Positions 1 through 8,445 of a stretch of DNA of 64,000 nucleotides are shown in pieces (the stretch's first letter is position 1; every line of letters begins with the position of its first letter). The translations under genes and the position numbers were made by a program. Where the stretch lies: positions 62,001 to 126,000 of the forward strand of contig CAYTBN010000010.1 in NCBI GenBank assembly GCA_964436045.1, given 5' to 3'. This DNA is from CAYTBN01 sp964436045. Its GTDB lineage: Bacteria > Myxococcota_A > UBA796 > UBA9615 > CAYRNR01. A model generated the notes under the pieces. The model saw only the letters and a program-made list of their open reading frames with translations, had not been told where the DNA came from and searched no databases.

Positions 1-76
1 CGTCGGCCCACCCCTGTCCCCGGCGGTCCTCGCCCTCCTGATCACCGCCCTGATCGCCGTTCGTCGCCGACGCTGA
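1..76 (+). CDS. C-terminal end of a secreted protein (partial)
   Basis: Only the last 24 codons are present, read from base 2 to the TGA at 74-76. They encode a Pro/Gly stretch, about 15 hydrophobic residues and a terminal run of four Arg. This hydrophobic-plus-Arg end resembles the MYXO-CTERM class of sorting tails and matches the end of the metalloprotease at 8389-9879. The protein was probably exported and then processed or anchored through this tail. Nothing can be said about its main domain, which lies left of the window. Confidence 0.6.
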   Translation, partial: VGPPLSPAVLALLITALIAVRRRR

Positions 77-164
77 AAAAAAATCCCGCCGGAATCGACG
101 AAAACGCGCTCCTCGTGCGTCCAATCCCCATCAGTCGCCAACGAACGCCGAGAGGAGCAAGACG

Positions 165-614
165 ATGACCCGCACTACGATGCCGATGATGACGCTGGCC
201 CTGGCCCTTGGCCTGACCCTCGCGCTGCCCGCCGGGGCGACCGCGCGGTCGCTGGTCTCCGGCTCCTACGACAACCTGGATGCGAGCATCTCTCGAGCCT
301 GGACCGCCGGTCAGCTGACCGCGGGCGAGAAGGCTGATCTACGAGCCATGCAAGCGGACACGGACCGCTTGACCCGCGCCGCGAAGCGGGATGGACGGGT
401 CTCGCGGTCCGAGGAAGACCGGATCCGCAGCCAGGCCAACGCCACGGTGTCGACGTTCCGGCGTTACCGGGACAACAACGCCTTGCGTTTTGTGGCCGCG
501 CCGCGCGTGCATCACAAGCACGTCACGCACCACAAGCAGACCAAGAAGCAGACCAAGAAGCAGACCAAGAAGCACCACCGTTCGCACCCCCGGGTGACCA
601 TCCGCATCCGGTAG
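165..614 (+). CDS. Small secreted basic protein with Lys/Gln/Thr and His-rich tail
   Basis: The ATG follows a good ribosome binding site (GAGAGGAG, about 7 bases upstream). Residues 1-27 form a signal peptide ending in ATA, so the 149-residue product is exported. The middle (about 30-105) is charged and probably helical. The C-terminus is His-rich, then has three tandem copies of KQTK encoded by a 12-base direct repeat near 535-570, and ends in basic residues. I recognise no family. A role in binding acidic polymers such as cell-wall polymers or DNA is a guess from charge only. Confidence 0.65.
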   Translation: MTRTTMPMMTLALALGLTLALPAGATARSLVSGSYDNLDASISRAWTAGQLTAGEKADLRAMQADTDRLTRAAKRDGRVSRSEEDRIRSQANATVSTFRRYRDNNALRFVAAPRVHHKHVTHHKQTKKQTKKQTKKHHRSHPRVTIRIR

Positions 615-784
615 CGCACCGCTCGATCCCCACCCCTCAGCGGGGCCCGCACTTCTCCGTCAGCGGACCGCGAGTTGTCCCCACGCGGGCATTGCTCACC
701 TCTCCGGCCACCCGATTCGTTATCATCCCGGGTCTGGACACCGCCCGCGCACGCGGCGGCGCAACTCTCGATGTCCGAGGTCAG

Positions 785-1774
785 ATGATCCGCCCCCTCA
801 CCCTCACCCTCGTCCTCGTCGCGCTCTGTGTCGCCGTGTGCCCGTGGGTCCCTGCCCGGGCCGAGCTGGGCACGGGTCCAGACTGGGCCGCTGGGGCTGT
901 CGAGGGCCGCCTGTTGGAGGGCGCCACCGGGGAGGGCATCGCGGGGGAGCAGGTGCGGTTGAGCTGGGTGCCACCGACGGAGGACAGCGGCTACCCCTAT
1001 CCCTGGGTTCCGGAGATCGGGGCGCGGCAGACCCAGGCCCTGACCCAGCTGACCGACGCCGACGGCAGGTTCCGCTTCGACGGGCTGGCCAGCGGTCGCT
1101 ACTCGCTGCGCAGCCACATGCCCCTCGAGCGGCCGACCGGTCCGGTCACGGTCTCGCCGATGACCCCCCAGCACGACATCGAGCTGGTGGCCGTCCTCGG
1201 TCGCTGCCTGAGTGGCGCCGTGCTCGGCCCGGGAGGGGGGAGGGCGGAAGGCTCGTCGGTGGCGTTGGTCGGTGTGGAGGGCGCCGACGGGGAGAACGTC
1301 CGCTGGCGGGAGGGCCCCCTGGTTCGCGAGGTCCGGAGCGATGGCTCGTTTCTGCTGCCGGGACTCCCGCCCGGTCCCCTCTGGGTTCAGGCCTACCACG
1401 AGGACCACGGCTTCTCGCCATCCATCCGGATCGGTGCGGACGATGCCGAACCCTCGCTGGACCTGATCCTGCGCCAGGAGACCGACCGCCTGGTCTCCCT
1501 CGACAGCGATGTCTTCGGCGGCATCGGCGTCCAGGTGGGTCGCGGCCCCACCGGACCGCGGATCGATGCGGTCAGCCCCGGCTTGCCGGCCGAGCGGGCG
1601 GGGATCAGGACCGGCGACGTGGTGGTGGAGATCGACGCGCACCCCACCCGCTTCATGAGCTTCACCGAGTTCCTGATGCGTTGCCGCGGTCCCGTCGGCC
1701 GCGCGCTCACCCTGCGCCTGGACCGTTCCGGGCAGATCCTGGAGCGGGAGCTCGTCAGGGTCGACATTCGCTAG
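785..1774 (+). CDS. Secreted PDZ-domain protein with carboxypeptidase-regulatory-like domain
   Basis: The predicted product has 329 residues. I chose the ATG at 785 over upstream in-frame starts because it begins a clean signal peptide (residues 1-26, ending ARA) and has GAGG five bases upstream. Residues about 39-125 look like a carboxypeptidase-regulatory-like beta-sandwich (VEGRLLEGATGEGIAGEQ, then TDADGRFRFDGL). A second similar module follows at about 140-225. Residues about 245-325 form a PDZ domain (GIGVQVG, SPGLPAERAGIRTGDVVVEI). No protease domain is present, so it is probably a periplasmic or surface adaptor. The gene lies 43 bases before the SuhB-type gene on the same strand. Confidence 0.75.
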   Translation: MIRPLTLTLVLVALCVAVCPWVPARAELGTGPDWAAGAVEGRLLEGATGEGIAGEQVRLSWVPPTEDSGYPYPWVPEIGARQTQALTQLTDADGRFRFDGLASGRYSLRSHMPLERPTGPVTVSPMTPQHDIELVAVLGRCLSGAVLGPGGGRAEGSSVALVGVEGADGENVRWREGPLVREVRSDGSFLLPGLPPGPLWVQAYHEDHGFSPSIRIGADDAEPSLDLILRQETDRLVSLDSDVFGGIGVQVGRGPTGPRIDAVSPGLPAERAGIRTGDVVVEIDAHPTRFMSFTEFLMRCRGPVGRALTLRLDRSGQILERELVRVDIR

Positions 1775-1817
1775 TTCCCATCCCGCAGCTCGGGATGGAG
1801 ACTCGCTAGGAGGCACC

Positions 1818-2576
1818 GTGCTCGAACTCGCGGAGGAGGCGGCCAGGGCGGCGGGGGAGATCATCCGGGCGGGTTCGGCCCGGGACGTTCGGCGCAAGGG
1901 GGTGGTCGATCTCGTGACCGAGGTCGACTTCGCCAGCGAGGCACGGATCCGCGAGATCCTGACGGCCGGCGCCCCCGGCATCCCGGTCCTGGGCGAGGAG
2001 GAGGGCGGCGCCGAGGCCGCCTCGACCCGCTGGATCGTCGATCCCCTCGATGGGACCGTCAATTTTGTCCACGGCCTGCCCGCCTACTGTGTCTGCATTG
2101 CACTGCAGGACGGCGGCGACCTGGAGCTGGGGGTGGTCTACGACCCCAACGGGGACCGCTGCTTCCGCGCCGTGAGGGGAGGGGGAGCCGAGCTGGACGG
2201 CCGGTCCCTGCGAGTCTCGGCGACCACCGACCTGGGCGAGGCGCTGCTGGCCAGTGGTTTCCCCTACGATCGGAGGGACAACGCGGACTACTACCTACGT
2301 TTCCTCAAGGCCTTCCTCGAGCGAGCACAGGGGTTCCGGCGCCCCGGGTCCGCCGGCCTGGATCTCGTGACCCTGGCCAGCGGTGCCCTCGACGGTTTCT
2401 GGGAGTTCGGACTCAAGCCGTGGGATGTGGCGGCCGGCACGCTGATCATCCGTGAGGCCGGCGGCGTGGTCACCGACCTCGATGGCAGCCCGCTGAACCT
2501 GGATCGGCCCCGCGTCCTGGCCACCAACGGGCACATCCACGACGCGATGCTCGCCGTCGTCGCCGACCTGCTTTGA
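1818..2576 (+). CDS. suhB: Inositol monophosphatase family protein (SuhB-like)
   Basis: This 252-residue protein has the length and motifs of the Mg-dependent inositol-1-monophosphatase family. GEEEGG at about 57-62 carries the metal-binding Glu, WIVDPLDGTVNF at about 72-83 is the family signature, and WDVAAGTLIIREAGG near 202-216 has the third metal Asp. Members hydrolyse inositol-1-phosphate or related sugar and nucleotide phosphates in the cytoplasm, and the substrate cannot be fixed from sequence. The start is GTG, set by AGGAGG at 1808-1813. The 3' end converges on a lipoprotein gene with only 7 bases between. Confidence 0.9.
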   Translation: MLELAEEAARAAGEIIRAGSARDVRRKGVVDLVTEVDFASEARIREILTAGAPGIPVLGEEEGGAEAASTRWIVDPLDGTVNFVHGLPAYCVCIALQDGGDLELGVVYDPNGDRCFRAVRGGGAELDGRSLRVSATTDLGEALLASGFPYDRRDNADYYLRFLKAFLERAQGFRRPGSAGLDLVTLASGALDGFWEFGLKPWDVAAGTLIIREAGGVVTDLDGSPLNLDRPRVLATNGHIHDAMLAVVADLL

Positions 2577-2583
2577 GTCGAGA

Positions 2584-3783
2584 TCAGTTGTAGTTGTAGA
2601 CGAACAGCCAGAAGGGGATCACGGCGTACTCGCCCTGGAGGCCGGGCACGGGTTCGTCGGTGTTGGACGGCAGCTGCATGGCCATCCCGGACAGGACGTA
2701 GACCTGGACGTTGCTGGTGTCCGGGGGCGCGAAGTAACTCCAGGTGCCCAGGGAGTCGAGCATCCCCTCGCTGCCGGGCATCAGCCAGATCCCCTCGACC
2801 GGGCCGGTGCTCATCGTGTTCTCGACCGCTGGACCGACGTTGTCGCAGAAGTCGGCGAAGGTGCCGTCGGTCGTGGGTAGATTGCCGGCGTCGTCCTCGC
2901 CCACGTAGGTGGACGCCAGCGAGGGTACGGCCCCCACCTGCTCGCAGCTGACGAAGCCCATCGGATGCCGCTCCCACATCCACTCGCTGATGGGATCCGA
3001 GTTGTACACGGTCCAGGTGATCGGGCAGCTGCTGCCGATCTCGCCGCCCGAGGTCCAGGCCAGCACCTCGTCGATGTGCTGGTAGTAGTCCGTCCCCTGA
3101 CTGGTGCCGTAGGTATACGAGGCGCCGAACTCGAAGCGGATGCTGCACTGGGGATCGAAGTTCTCGTCGAGCATGACGTGCTCGTACTGGACGGTCGCCG
3201 ACCCGCCCGAGGGTCCGCCGCTGGCATCGAACTCCATGGCCACCGTATAGCCGAAGGGCTCGACGTCGCCGATGGCCACGCTCGCCAGCCCGGCGTCGCC
3301 GTCCTGCTGTCCGTCGTTGGGGATCACGGCGCAGGACCAGAACTGGCCGTCCTCGGTGGCCCCGGCGGTCAGGTTCGGTCCGGCGAAGCCGATCATCACG
3401 CCGTCCACGGCCCACTGCCAGCTGTAGGAGATCGGGTCGTTTTCCGGGTCCGTGGAGTCCTGGATCACCGTACACAGCAGGTCGTCGTCTGCGGTCGGAT
3501 CCGGCGGCGAGATGGAGATCAGCGGCGCGGTCGGCGGTTGATTGCCCGCGGTGTCGTCGTCGCCGGTGTCGTCGTCGCCGGACACGTCGTCGCCGATGTC
3601 GTCGTCGCCGGTGTCGTCGTCGGCCACGTCGTCGTCGCCGGACACGTCGTCATCGGCCGAGACGTCGTCGTCCCACAGGTCGCTCTCCCAGGTCGCGCAG
3701 GCCGCGGGCCCCAGTCCCAGGGTCAGGGCCAAGCCAGCCGCCACCCACCGCCACGTGCTGCCACTCGCGACCACGGTTCGCAT
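2584..3783 (-). CDS. Lipoprotein with Asp-rich linker and PKD/Ig-like domain
   Basis: The product has 399 residues. The start was set at the ATG (3783) that opens a signal peptide with a likely lipobox Cys at residue 29 (GPAAC). Longer upstream reading overlaps mtgA and lacks coding character. Residues about 35-75 are an Asp-rich spacer of DDDVSADDD and GDDDTGDDD units. Next comes a PKD-like or Ig-like segment (NQPPTAPLISISPPDPTADDD), and then a domain of about 200 residues that I do not recognise. It belongs to the set of DDD-linker lipoproteins in this window and probably sits on the cell surface or outer membrane. Confidence 0.75.
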   Translation of the reverse strand: MRTVVASGSTWRWVAAGLALTLGLGPAACATWESDLWDDDVSADDDVSGDDDVADDDTGDDDIGDDVSGDDDTGDDDTAGNQPPTAPLISISPPDPTADDDLLCTVIQDSTDPENDPISYSWQWAVDGVMIGFAGPNLTAGATEDGQFWSCAVIPNDGQQDGDAGLASVAIGDVEPFGYTVAMEFDASGGPSGGSATVQYEHVMLDENFDPQCSIRFEFGASYTYGTSQGTDYYQHIDEVLAWTSGGEIGSSCPITWTVYNSDPISEWMWERHPMGFVSCEQVGAVPSLASTYVGEDDAGNLPTTDGTFADFCDNVGPAVENTMSTGPVEGIWLMPGSEGMLDSLGTWSYFAPPDTSNVQVYVLSGMAMQLPSNTDEPVPGLQGEYAVIPFWLFVYNYN

Positions 3784-3800
3784 CTCTTCCACTTTACCCG

Positions 3801-4577
3801 TTATCGGTCGGGCGTCGGGAGAGTGAAGTTCATCTGACCGGCGATCCAGGCCTGTTTGCGCCGCGCCACCTCGCCGGGATCGTTCGGATCCCGGTGGCGA
3901 GGATCGGGGAGGATCGTGGCCAGCGCGCAGGCCTGATCCGGCGAGAGATCGTCGGCCGCGACGCCGAAGTGGTGCCGGGCGGCCGCCTGCGCGCCGAAGA
4001 CCGAGGGGCCCCACTCGACCTCGTTGAGGTAGAGCTCGAGGATCCGTTCCTTGGGCAGCAGGAGCTCCAGCCACAGGGTGTAGACCGCCTCGAAGGCCTT
4101 GCGAACCCAGCTGCGGCCTTGCCAGAGGAAGAGGGTCCGCGCGGTCTGCATCGACAGGGTCGACGCCCCCCGCAGATCACCTCCGTCCATGCGATCGCGG
4201 ACCGCGGCCTCGACCTGGTCCAGATCAAAACCACCGTGGATCCAGAATCGCTGGTCCTCGGCCACCAGCACGGCCTGGACCAGGTCGGGATCGATGGAAG
4301 ACAGCGGCACGCGGTCCCGGCGCGAGTGCGGCAGGCCCCCTTCCGCCAGCTCGCCGACGGCGCGTTGTAGCCTCGTGCCCGTCAGCGGCGGTGGCAACCA
4401 CCGCAGCCAGGCCACCTGGAGGGGAGGGCCGCCCAGCGTCATCAAGAGCAGCAGGGCCAACACCCGTCGCACCCGGCGCAGCCAGCGGCGGCTCGATGCG
4501 CGGGGGGGGGGGCGCCGGGGGGGACGGCGCCGGGCGGCGTGGCGACGAGCCATGGGCAGGGATCCAGCATCTACCAT
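3801..4577 (-). CDS. mtgA: Monofunctional peptidoglycan glycosyltransferase (GT51)
   Basis: The product has 258 residues, typical for MtgA. It has a very basic N-terminus, one membrane segment (about 39-58) and a GT51 domain without a transpeptidase. Motif 1 is EDQRFWIHGGFD at 107-118 with catalytic Glu107, motif 2 is GASTLSMQTARTLFL at about 137-151, and LLPKERILELYLNEVEWG follows at about 173-190. The enzyme polymerises lipid II into glycan strands at the outer face of the inner membrane. A second possible start (ATG at 4553) would shorten it by eight residues. The lipoprotein gene at 2584-3783 follows after 17 bases and may be co-transcribed. Confidence 0.92.
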   Translation of the reverse strand: MVDAGSLPMARRHAARRRPPRRPPPRASSRRWLRRVRRVLALLLLMTLGGPPLQVAWLRWLPPPLTGTRLQRAVGELAEGGLPHSRRDRVPLSSIDPDLVQAVLVAEDQRFWIHGGFDLDQVEAAVRDRMDGGDLRGASTLSMQTARTLFLWQGRSWVRKAFEAVYTLWLELLLPKERILELYLNEVEWGPSVFGAQAAARHHFGVAADDLSPDQACALATILPDPRHRDPNDPGEVARRKQAWIAGQMNFTLPTPDR

Positions 4578-4609
4578 AAAATGCGCGGGCAGGAGGGAGT
4601 GGACTACTC

Positions 4610-6805
4610 ATGACCATGTCGATCATCCGGAGGTTCGTCCGCGTCGGCCTCGTACCGGCAATCGTCCTGTCCCATGTCGCCTGTGTCGACATCACCGATT
4701 CGCTGGAGGCGGCCGCCGATCCGGTGGAGATGGGCACCACCAAGATCGGCGAGGTGCTCGAGGGCGCGGTGGTGTTCGAGAACGTGGGTGAGCACGACAT
4801 CGAGGTGAGGCTCGCCGGCTGGGAGGACGACGCCGACGGCGCGTTCCGGTTCCAGGGGACTGTGGAGCTGCCGCTGGTGGTCTTCGCGGGCGACACCCTG
4901 AGCCTGGGGGTGGCCTTCACGGCGGACCTGCCCGCGGAGTACGGCGGAGAGCTGTCGGTGAGCTACGGCCAGGCGAGCAAGGACGACGACGTGATCGGCC
5001 TGACCGTCAAAGTCGTGGCCGAGGCGATCGGTGTCGGGGCAGACGCCGACGGCGACGGCTGGACCGTCGACCACGGCGACTGCGACGACAGCGATCCCGA
5101 CGTGAATCCGGACGCCGAGGAGGCCTGCAACGGCCACGACGACAACTGCGACGGCGAGGTCCCCGAGGACGAGGTGGACGGCGACGGCGACGGCGTGATG
5201 GCCTGTGGCGGGGACTGCGACGACGAGGACGACAGCGTCTATCCGGGCGCCGACGAGGGGTGTGACGGCATCGACACCGACTGCGACGGGGTGGTCGAGG
5301 ACGAAATGGACGACGACGCCGACGGCCATACCGTCTGTGACGGGGACTGTGACGACACCGACGCCGAGGTCTACCCGGGGGCCGCGGAGGTCTGCAACGG
5401 CGCCGACGACGATTGCGACGGGCTGGTGCCCCACGACGAAGAAGACGCGGACGCCGACGGATTCGCCGCCTGCGACGGAGACTGCGCGGACGACGACGAG
5501 GACGTCTATCCCGGCGCCGCCGAGCTGTGCAACGGCAAGGACGACGACTGCGACGGGAGCCTGGACGCCGGCGAGGCGGACGCCGACGGCGACGGGGCGC
5601 TGGCCTGCGCCGACGACTGCGACGACAGCAATCCGGACGTGCATCCGGGCGCCCCGGAGCAGTGTAACGGTCACGACGACGACTGCGACGGAGCCGCCGG
5701 CGCCGACGAGGTGGACGCCGACGGCGACGGGGTGATGGCCTGCGGCGGCGACTGCGACGACGGCGACCCGGCGGTCTTCCCCGGCGCCACCGAGGCCTGC
5801 AACGGCGCCGACGATGACTGCGATGGTCTGCCCGGCCAGACCGAGGCGGACGTCGACGGCGACGGTTTCATGATCTGCGAGGGCGACTGCGGCGACACCT
5901 CCCCCGATACCTACCCGGGCGCGCCCGAGCTGTGCGACGGCCACGACAACGACTGTGACGGTGGGGTCGGCGCCGACGAGGCGGACGCGGACGGAGACGG
6001 GCTGATGGCCTGTGACGGCGACTGCGACGACAGCGACGCCAACGTCTACCCCGGCGCGCCGGAGACCTGTGACGGCGCGGACAACGACTGTGACGGCGAT
6101 TTTATGGAGGCCTGCGCCAGCTGTGACGCGGTGCTGCAGGCGGGGCTGTCGGTTGGAGACGGCGCCTACACCCTGGATCTGGATGGCGTCGGCGGGCACG
6201 CGCCGGTCGAGGTCCTGTGTGACATGACCACCGACGGCGGCGGCTGGACCCTGGTCCAGCAGACCACCGACGACTGGGGGGACACCGGCGCCCTGGTCAC
6301 CGACTACGACACCTTCCGCGATCAGACCCTCGGCGCCGTCGGCGGCGCCTTCCGGCTGGCGGGCGAGCTGTGGCCGGATCTGGCCCTCCAGGGGGACGTG
6401 CTGATGATCGCGATCCCCCGGGACCAAGGCGGTATCCCCTGCGCGGGTGCGCTCTTCTACGCCGCTAGCGGTGCCCTCTTCGACGTGCCACCGGGGGGGC
6501 CGGCCACGGTCAGCGGCGTGTCCCAGTCCGTCGAGATCCTGTCCGGCGACACCCTGTCGACCACGGACATGGGACCGGCGTCCAACTGCATCAACAACGA
6601 CGCCGTGCCCTGGTTCCTCGCCAGCTGCTGCGAGGCCTGCCCCACCTACGGCGGGACCTTCTTCAGCCCGCCGTCGCCGATGGTGCACTTCCTGGACACC
6701 GACCCGGACCTGGACGGCCACCTGGCAGCTGACGTCTGCGCCAACCCCGTCGACCAGTCGGGTGGTTACGAGGGGGTCGCGGCGCTCGGGTTCTTCCTGC
6801 GATGA
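4610..6805 (+). CDS. Lipoprotein with eight MopE-type metal-binding repeats and fibrinogen-like C-terminus
   Basis: The product has 731 residues. A signal peptide ends at lipobox Cys25 (LSHVAC). Residues about 35-140 form an Ig-like or ASH-type domain. Residues about 144-500 hold eight tandem repeats, each DADGDG ... GDCDD ... VYPGA ... CNGxDDDCDG, the putative metal-binding motif named after copper-binding MopE of Methylococcus. The C-terminal part (about 505-731) starts with CDMTTDGGGWTLVQ, the hallmark of fibrinogen-related domains. A ribosome binding site (AGGAGGGA) lies 10 bases before the ATG, and an ATG two codons later is an alternative. The stop overlaps the start of the phosphoesterase gene (ATGA), so the two are probably translated together. 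It is likely a surface Ca- or Cu-binding adhesin, by inference. Confidence 0.85.
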   Translation: MTMSIIRRFVRVGLVPAIVLSHVACVDITDSLEAAADPVEMGTTKIGEVLEGAVVFENVGEHDIEVRLAGWEDDADGAFRFQGTVELPLVVFAGDTLSLGVAFTADLPAEYGGELSVSYGQASKDDDVIGLTVKVVAEAIGVGADADGDGWTVDHGDCDDSDPDVNPDAEEACNGHDDNCDGEVPEDEVDGDGDGVMACGGDCDDEDDSVYPGADEGCDGIDTDCDGVVEDEMDDDADGHTVCDGDCDDTDAEVYPGAAEVCNGADDDCDGLVPHDEEDADADGFAACDGDCADDDEDVYPGAAELCNGKDDDCDGSLDAGEADADGDGALACADDCDDSNPDVHPGAPEQCNGHDDDCDGAAGADEVDADGDGVMACGGDCDDGDPAVFPGATEACNGADDDCDGLPGQTEADVDGDGFMICEGDCGDTSPDTYPGAPELCDGHDNDCDGGVGADEADADGDGLMACDGDCDDSDANVYPGAPETCDGADNDCDGDFMEACASCDAVLQAGLSVGDGAYTLDLDGVGGHAPVEVLCDMTTDGGGWTLVQQTTDDWGDTGALVTDYDTFRDQTLGAVGGAFRLAGELWPDLALQGDVLMIAIPRDQGGIPCAGALFYAASGALFDVPPGGPATVSGVSQSVEILSGDTLSTTDMGPASNCINNDAVPWFLASCCEACPTYGGTFFSPPSPMVHFLDTDPDLDGHLAADVCANPVDQSGGYEGVAALGFFLR

Positions 6806-8445
6806 GCGATCCCGCGGCCGGGGACCGCGACGTGGTGATCCTCAGCGATCTCCACCTCGGTCCCGGCCGCGATCCCGAGGGCGGCCGCTGGTCCCGCCTC
6901 GAGGACTTCTTCTACGATCGCGAGCTGGCCTCCTTCCTCGACCACGTGCGCTCCCGAGCGACCCGCGAGGAACGCCCGGTCCGGCTGGTCCTCAACGGCG
7001 ACGTGTTCGACTTCCTGCTGGTGACCGAGACCCCCGATCCCCGCGAGGCGGGGGAGGTGGGTCTGTCCCCCTCCCGGGCGGAGCGCAAGTTCGGGCTGCG
7101 GCCCAGTGAGCAGGCCTCGATCTGGAAGCTGGAGCGGATCGTCGAGGGCCACGCCGAGATCTTCGACGCGCTGGCCCGGCTGCTGGCCGCCGGCGGCGAA
7201 CTGGTCCTGTTGCCGGGCAACCACGATCCCGAACTGTTCTACCCCGGCGTCCAGCGGGCGCTCACCGACGAGCTGCTCGCCCGGGCGGGGGGGGAGGAGC
7301 CGACGGCCGACCCGGGTGATCTGGCGCGCCATGTCCGCTTCGAGCCGTGGTTCTGGTACGAGCCCGGGCGGCTGTTCGTCGAGCACGGCCACCAGTACGA
7401 CGAGTCCAGCGTGCTGTCCAACCTGCTGTATCCCCTCGAACCCGGCCGTCCGCGGGGCGCCCCGCCCCAGATCGATCTGCCGGTCAGCAGCCTGTTCGTG
7501 CGCTACTTGCACAACACGCTCAAGCGCAAGAATCCCTACATCCGGAACTTCATCTCCTTCGACGACTACGTTCGCTTCCTGGGCAGCCAGGACCTGCTGG
7601 CGGTCCTGCCCCAGGCGATCCGCAACGGCCGCTTCCTGCTGCGGGCCGTGGCCGAGGCGCCCCTGTGGGCGTCCGCACGGATCAAGGCCGCGCGGCGTCG
7701 CCATCGGGAGCGCCGGGCCCAGCTGGGCCTGGAGTCGGGGCTGGACGTGCGGCGCCTCGAGGCCCTGTGGCGGGTGCCCAGCGGGCGGACCAAGGGCCGG
7801 CTGGTGCGCAAGATGGTGACCCCCGCCATCCGGCAGCTGGGCCTGGCGGCGGTGGTGCTGGTGGCCACGGTCTACAGCTGGTCCCTGCTGTTCAGCGTGA
7901 TCCAGACCGTGGGCTGGCTCGCGGACGATCCCTTCGGCAAGGCGGGCTGGCTCTCCCTGCTGGCGGTGCTGACCTTCGTGGCGGTGGCCTTCGTGATCCG
8001 CTCGGTGGGGCGGCTGATGCGCACCCGCGGCGACGCCACCTTCGCGGCCCTGGACCGCTACGCCGCCGAGGTCTCGAGCCTGGCGGCGGTGCCCCACGTG
8101 TCCATGGGCCACACCCACCTGGCGGACCGCCGCCTGCTCCACGGCGGCGGCCTGTTCATCAACACCGGCACCTGGACCGCGATCCACGGGCCCTGGGATC
8201 GAATACAGCCCCGCTCCCTGCAGTTCACCTTCGCCCGACTGGACCCCAGCGGCTTCCACCTGCGGCGGTGGGACCACGCCGCCCGTGAGGAGGTCGAGGT
8301 GGACCTGTTCGAGGATCCCCCCGAGGCGCTGATCCGGCGGCTGATACCCCCCGCCTCCGCGGGCGCAGCGGGTGGGAAGGCGGTGGTGTCAGCGCCGCCT
8401 GCGGCGCGCGACGGCCAGGGTGAGGAGCAACGGCGCGATCGCTGA
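6802..8445 (+). CDS. Membrane-associated metallophosphoesterase
   Basis: The product has 547 residues. All calcineurin-type phosphoesterase motifs are present: DLHLG (16-20), GDVFDF (67-72), GNHDPE (139-144), EHGHQYD (194-200) and GHTHLADRRLL (about 435-445). Between the third His motif and the last, residues about 346-372 and 385-405 are two hydrophobic segments, so a membrane hairpin is inserted into the catalytic fold. The substrate is unknown. Relatives cleave phosphodiesters or UDP-linked lipid A precursors. The gene starts inside the stop of the MopE lipoprotein gene. Its last 57 bases overlap the convergent metalloprotease gene. Confidence 0.88.
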   Translation: MSDPAAGDRDVVILSDLHLGPGRDPEGGRWSRLEDFFYDRELASFLDHVRSRATREERPVRLVLNGDVFDFLLVTETPDPREAGEVGLSPSRAERKFGLRPSEQASIWKLERIVEGHAEIFDALARLLAAGGELVLLPGNHDPELFYPGVQRALTDELLARAGGEEPTADPGDLARHVRFEPWFWYEPGRLFVEHGHQYDESSVLSNLLYPLEPGRPRGAPPQIDLPVSSLFVRYLHNTLKRKNPYIRNFISFDDYVRFLGSQDLLAVLPQAIRNGRFLLRAVAEAPLWASARIKAARRRHRERRAQLGLESGLDVRRLEALWRVPSGRTKGRLVRKMVTPAIRQLGLAAVVLVATVYSWSLLFSVIQTVGWLADDPFGKAGWLSLLAVLTFVAVAFVIRSVGRLMRTRGDATFAALDRYAAEVSSLAAVPHVSMGHTHLADRRLLHGGGLFINTGTWTAIHGPWDRIQPRSLQFTFARLDPSGFHLRRWDHAAREEVEVDLFEDPPEALIRRLIPPASAGAAGGKAVVSAPPAARDGQGEEQRRDR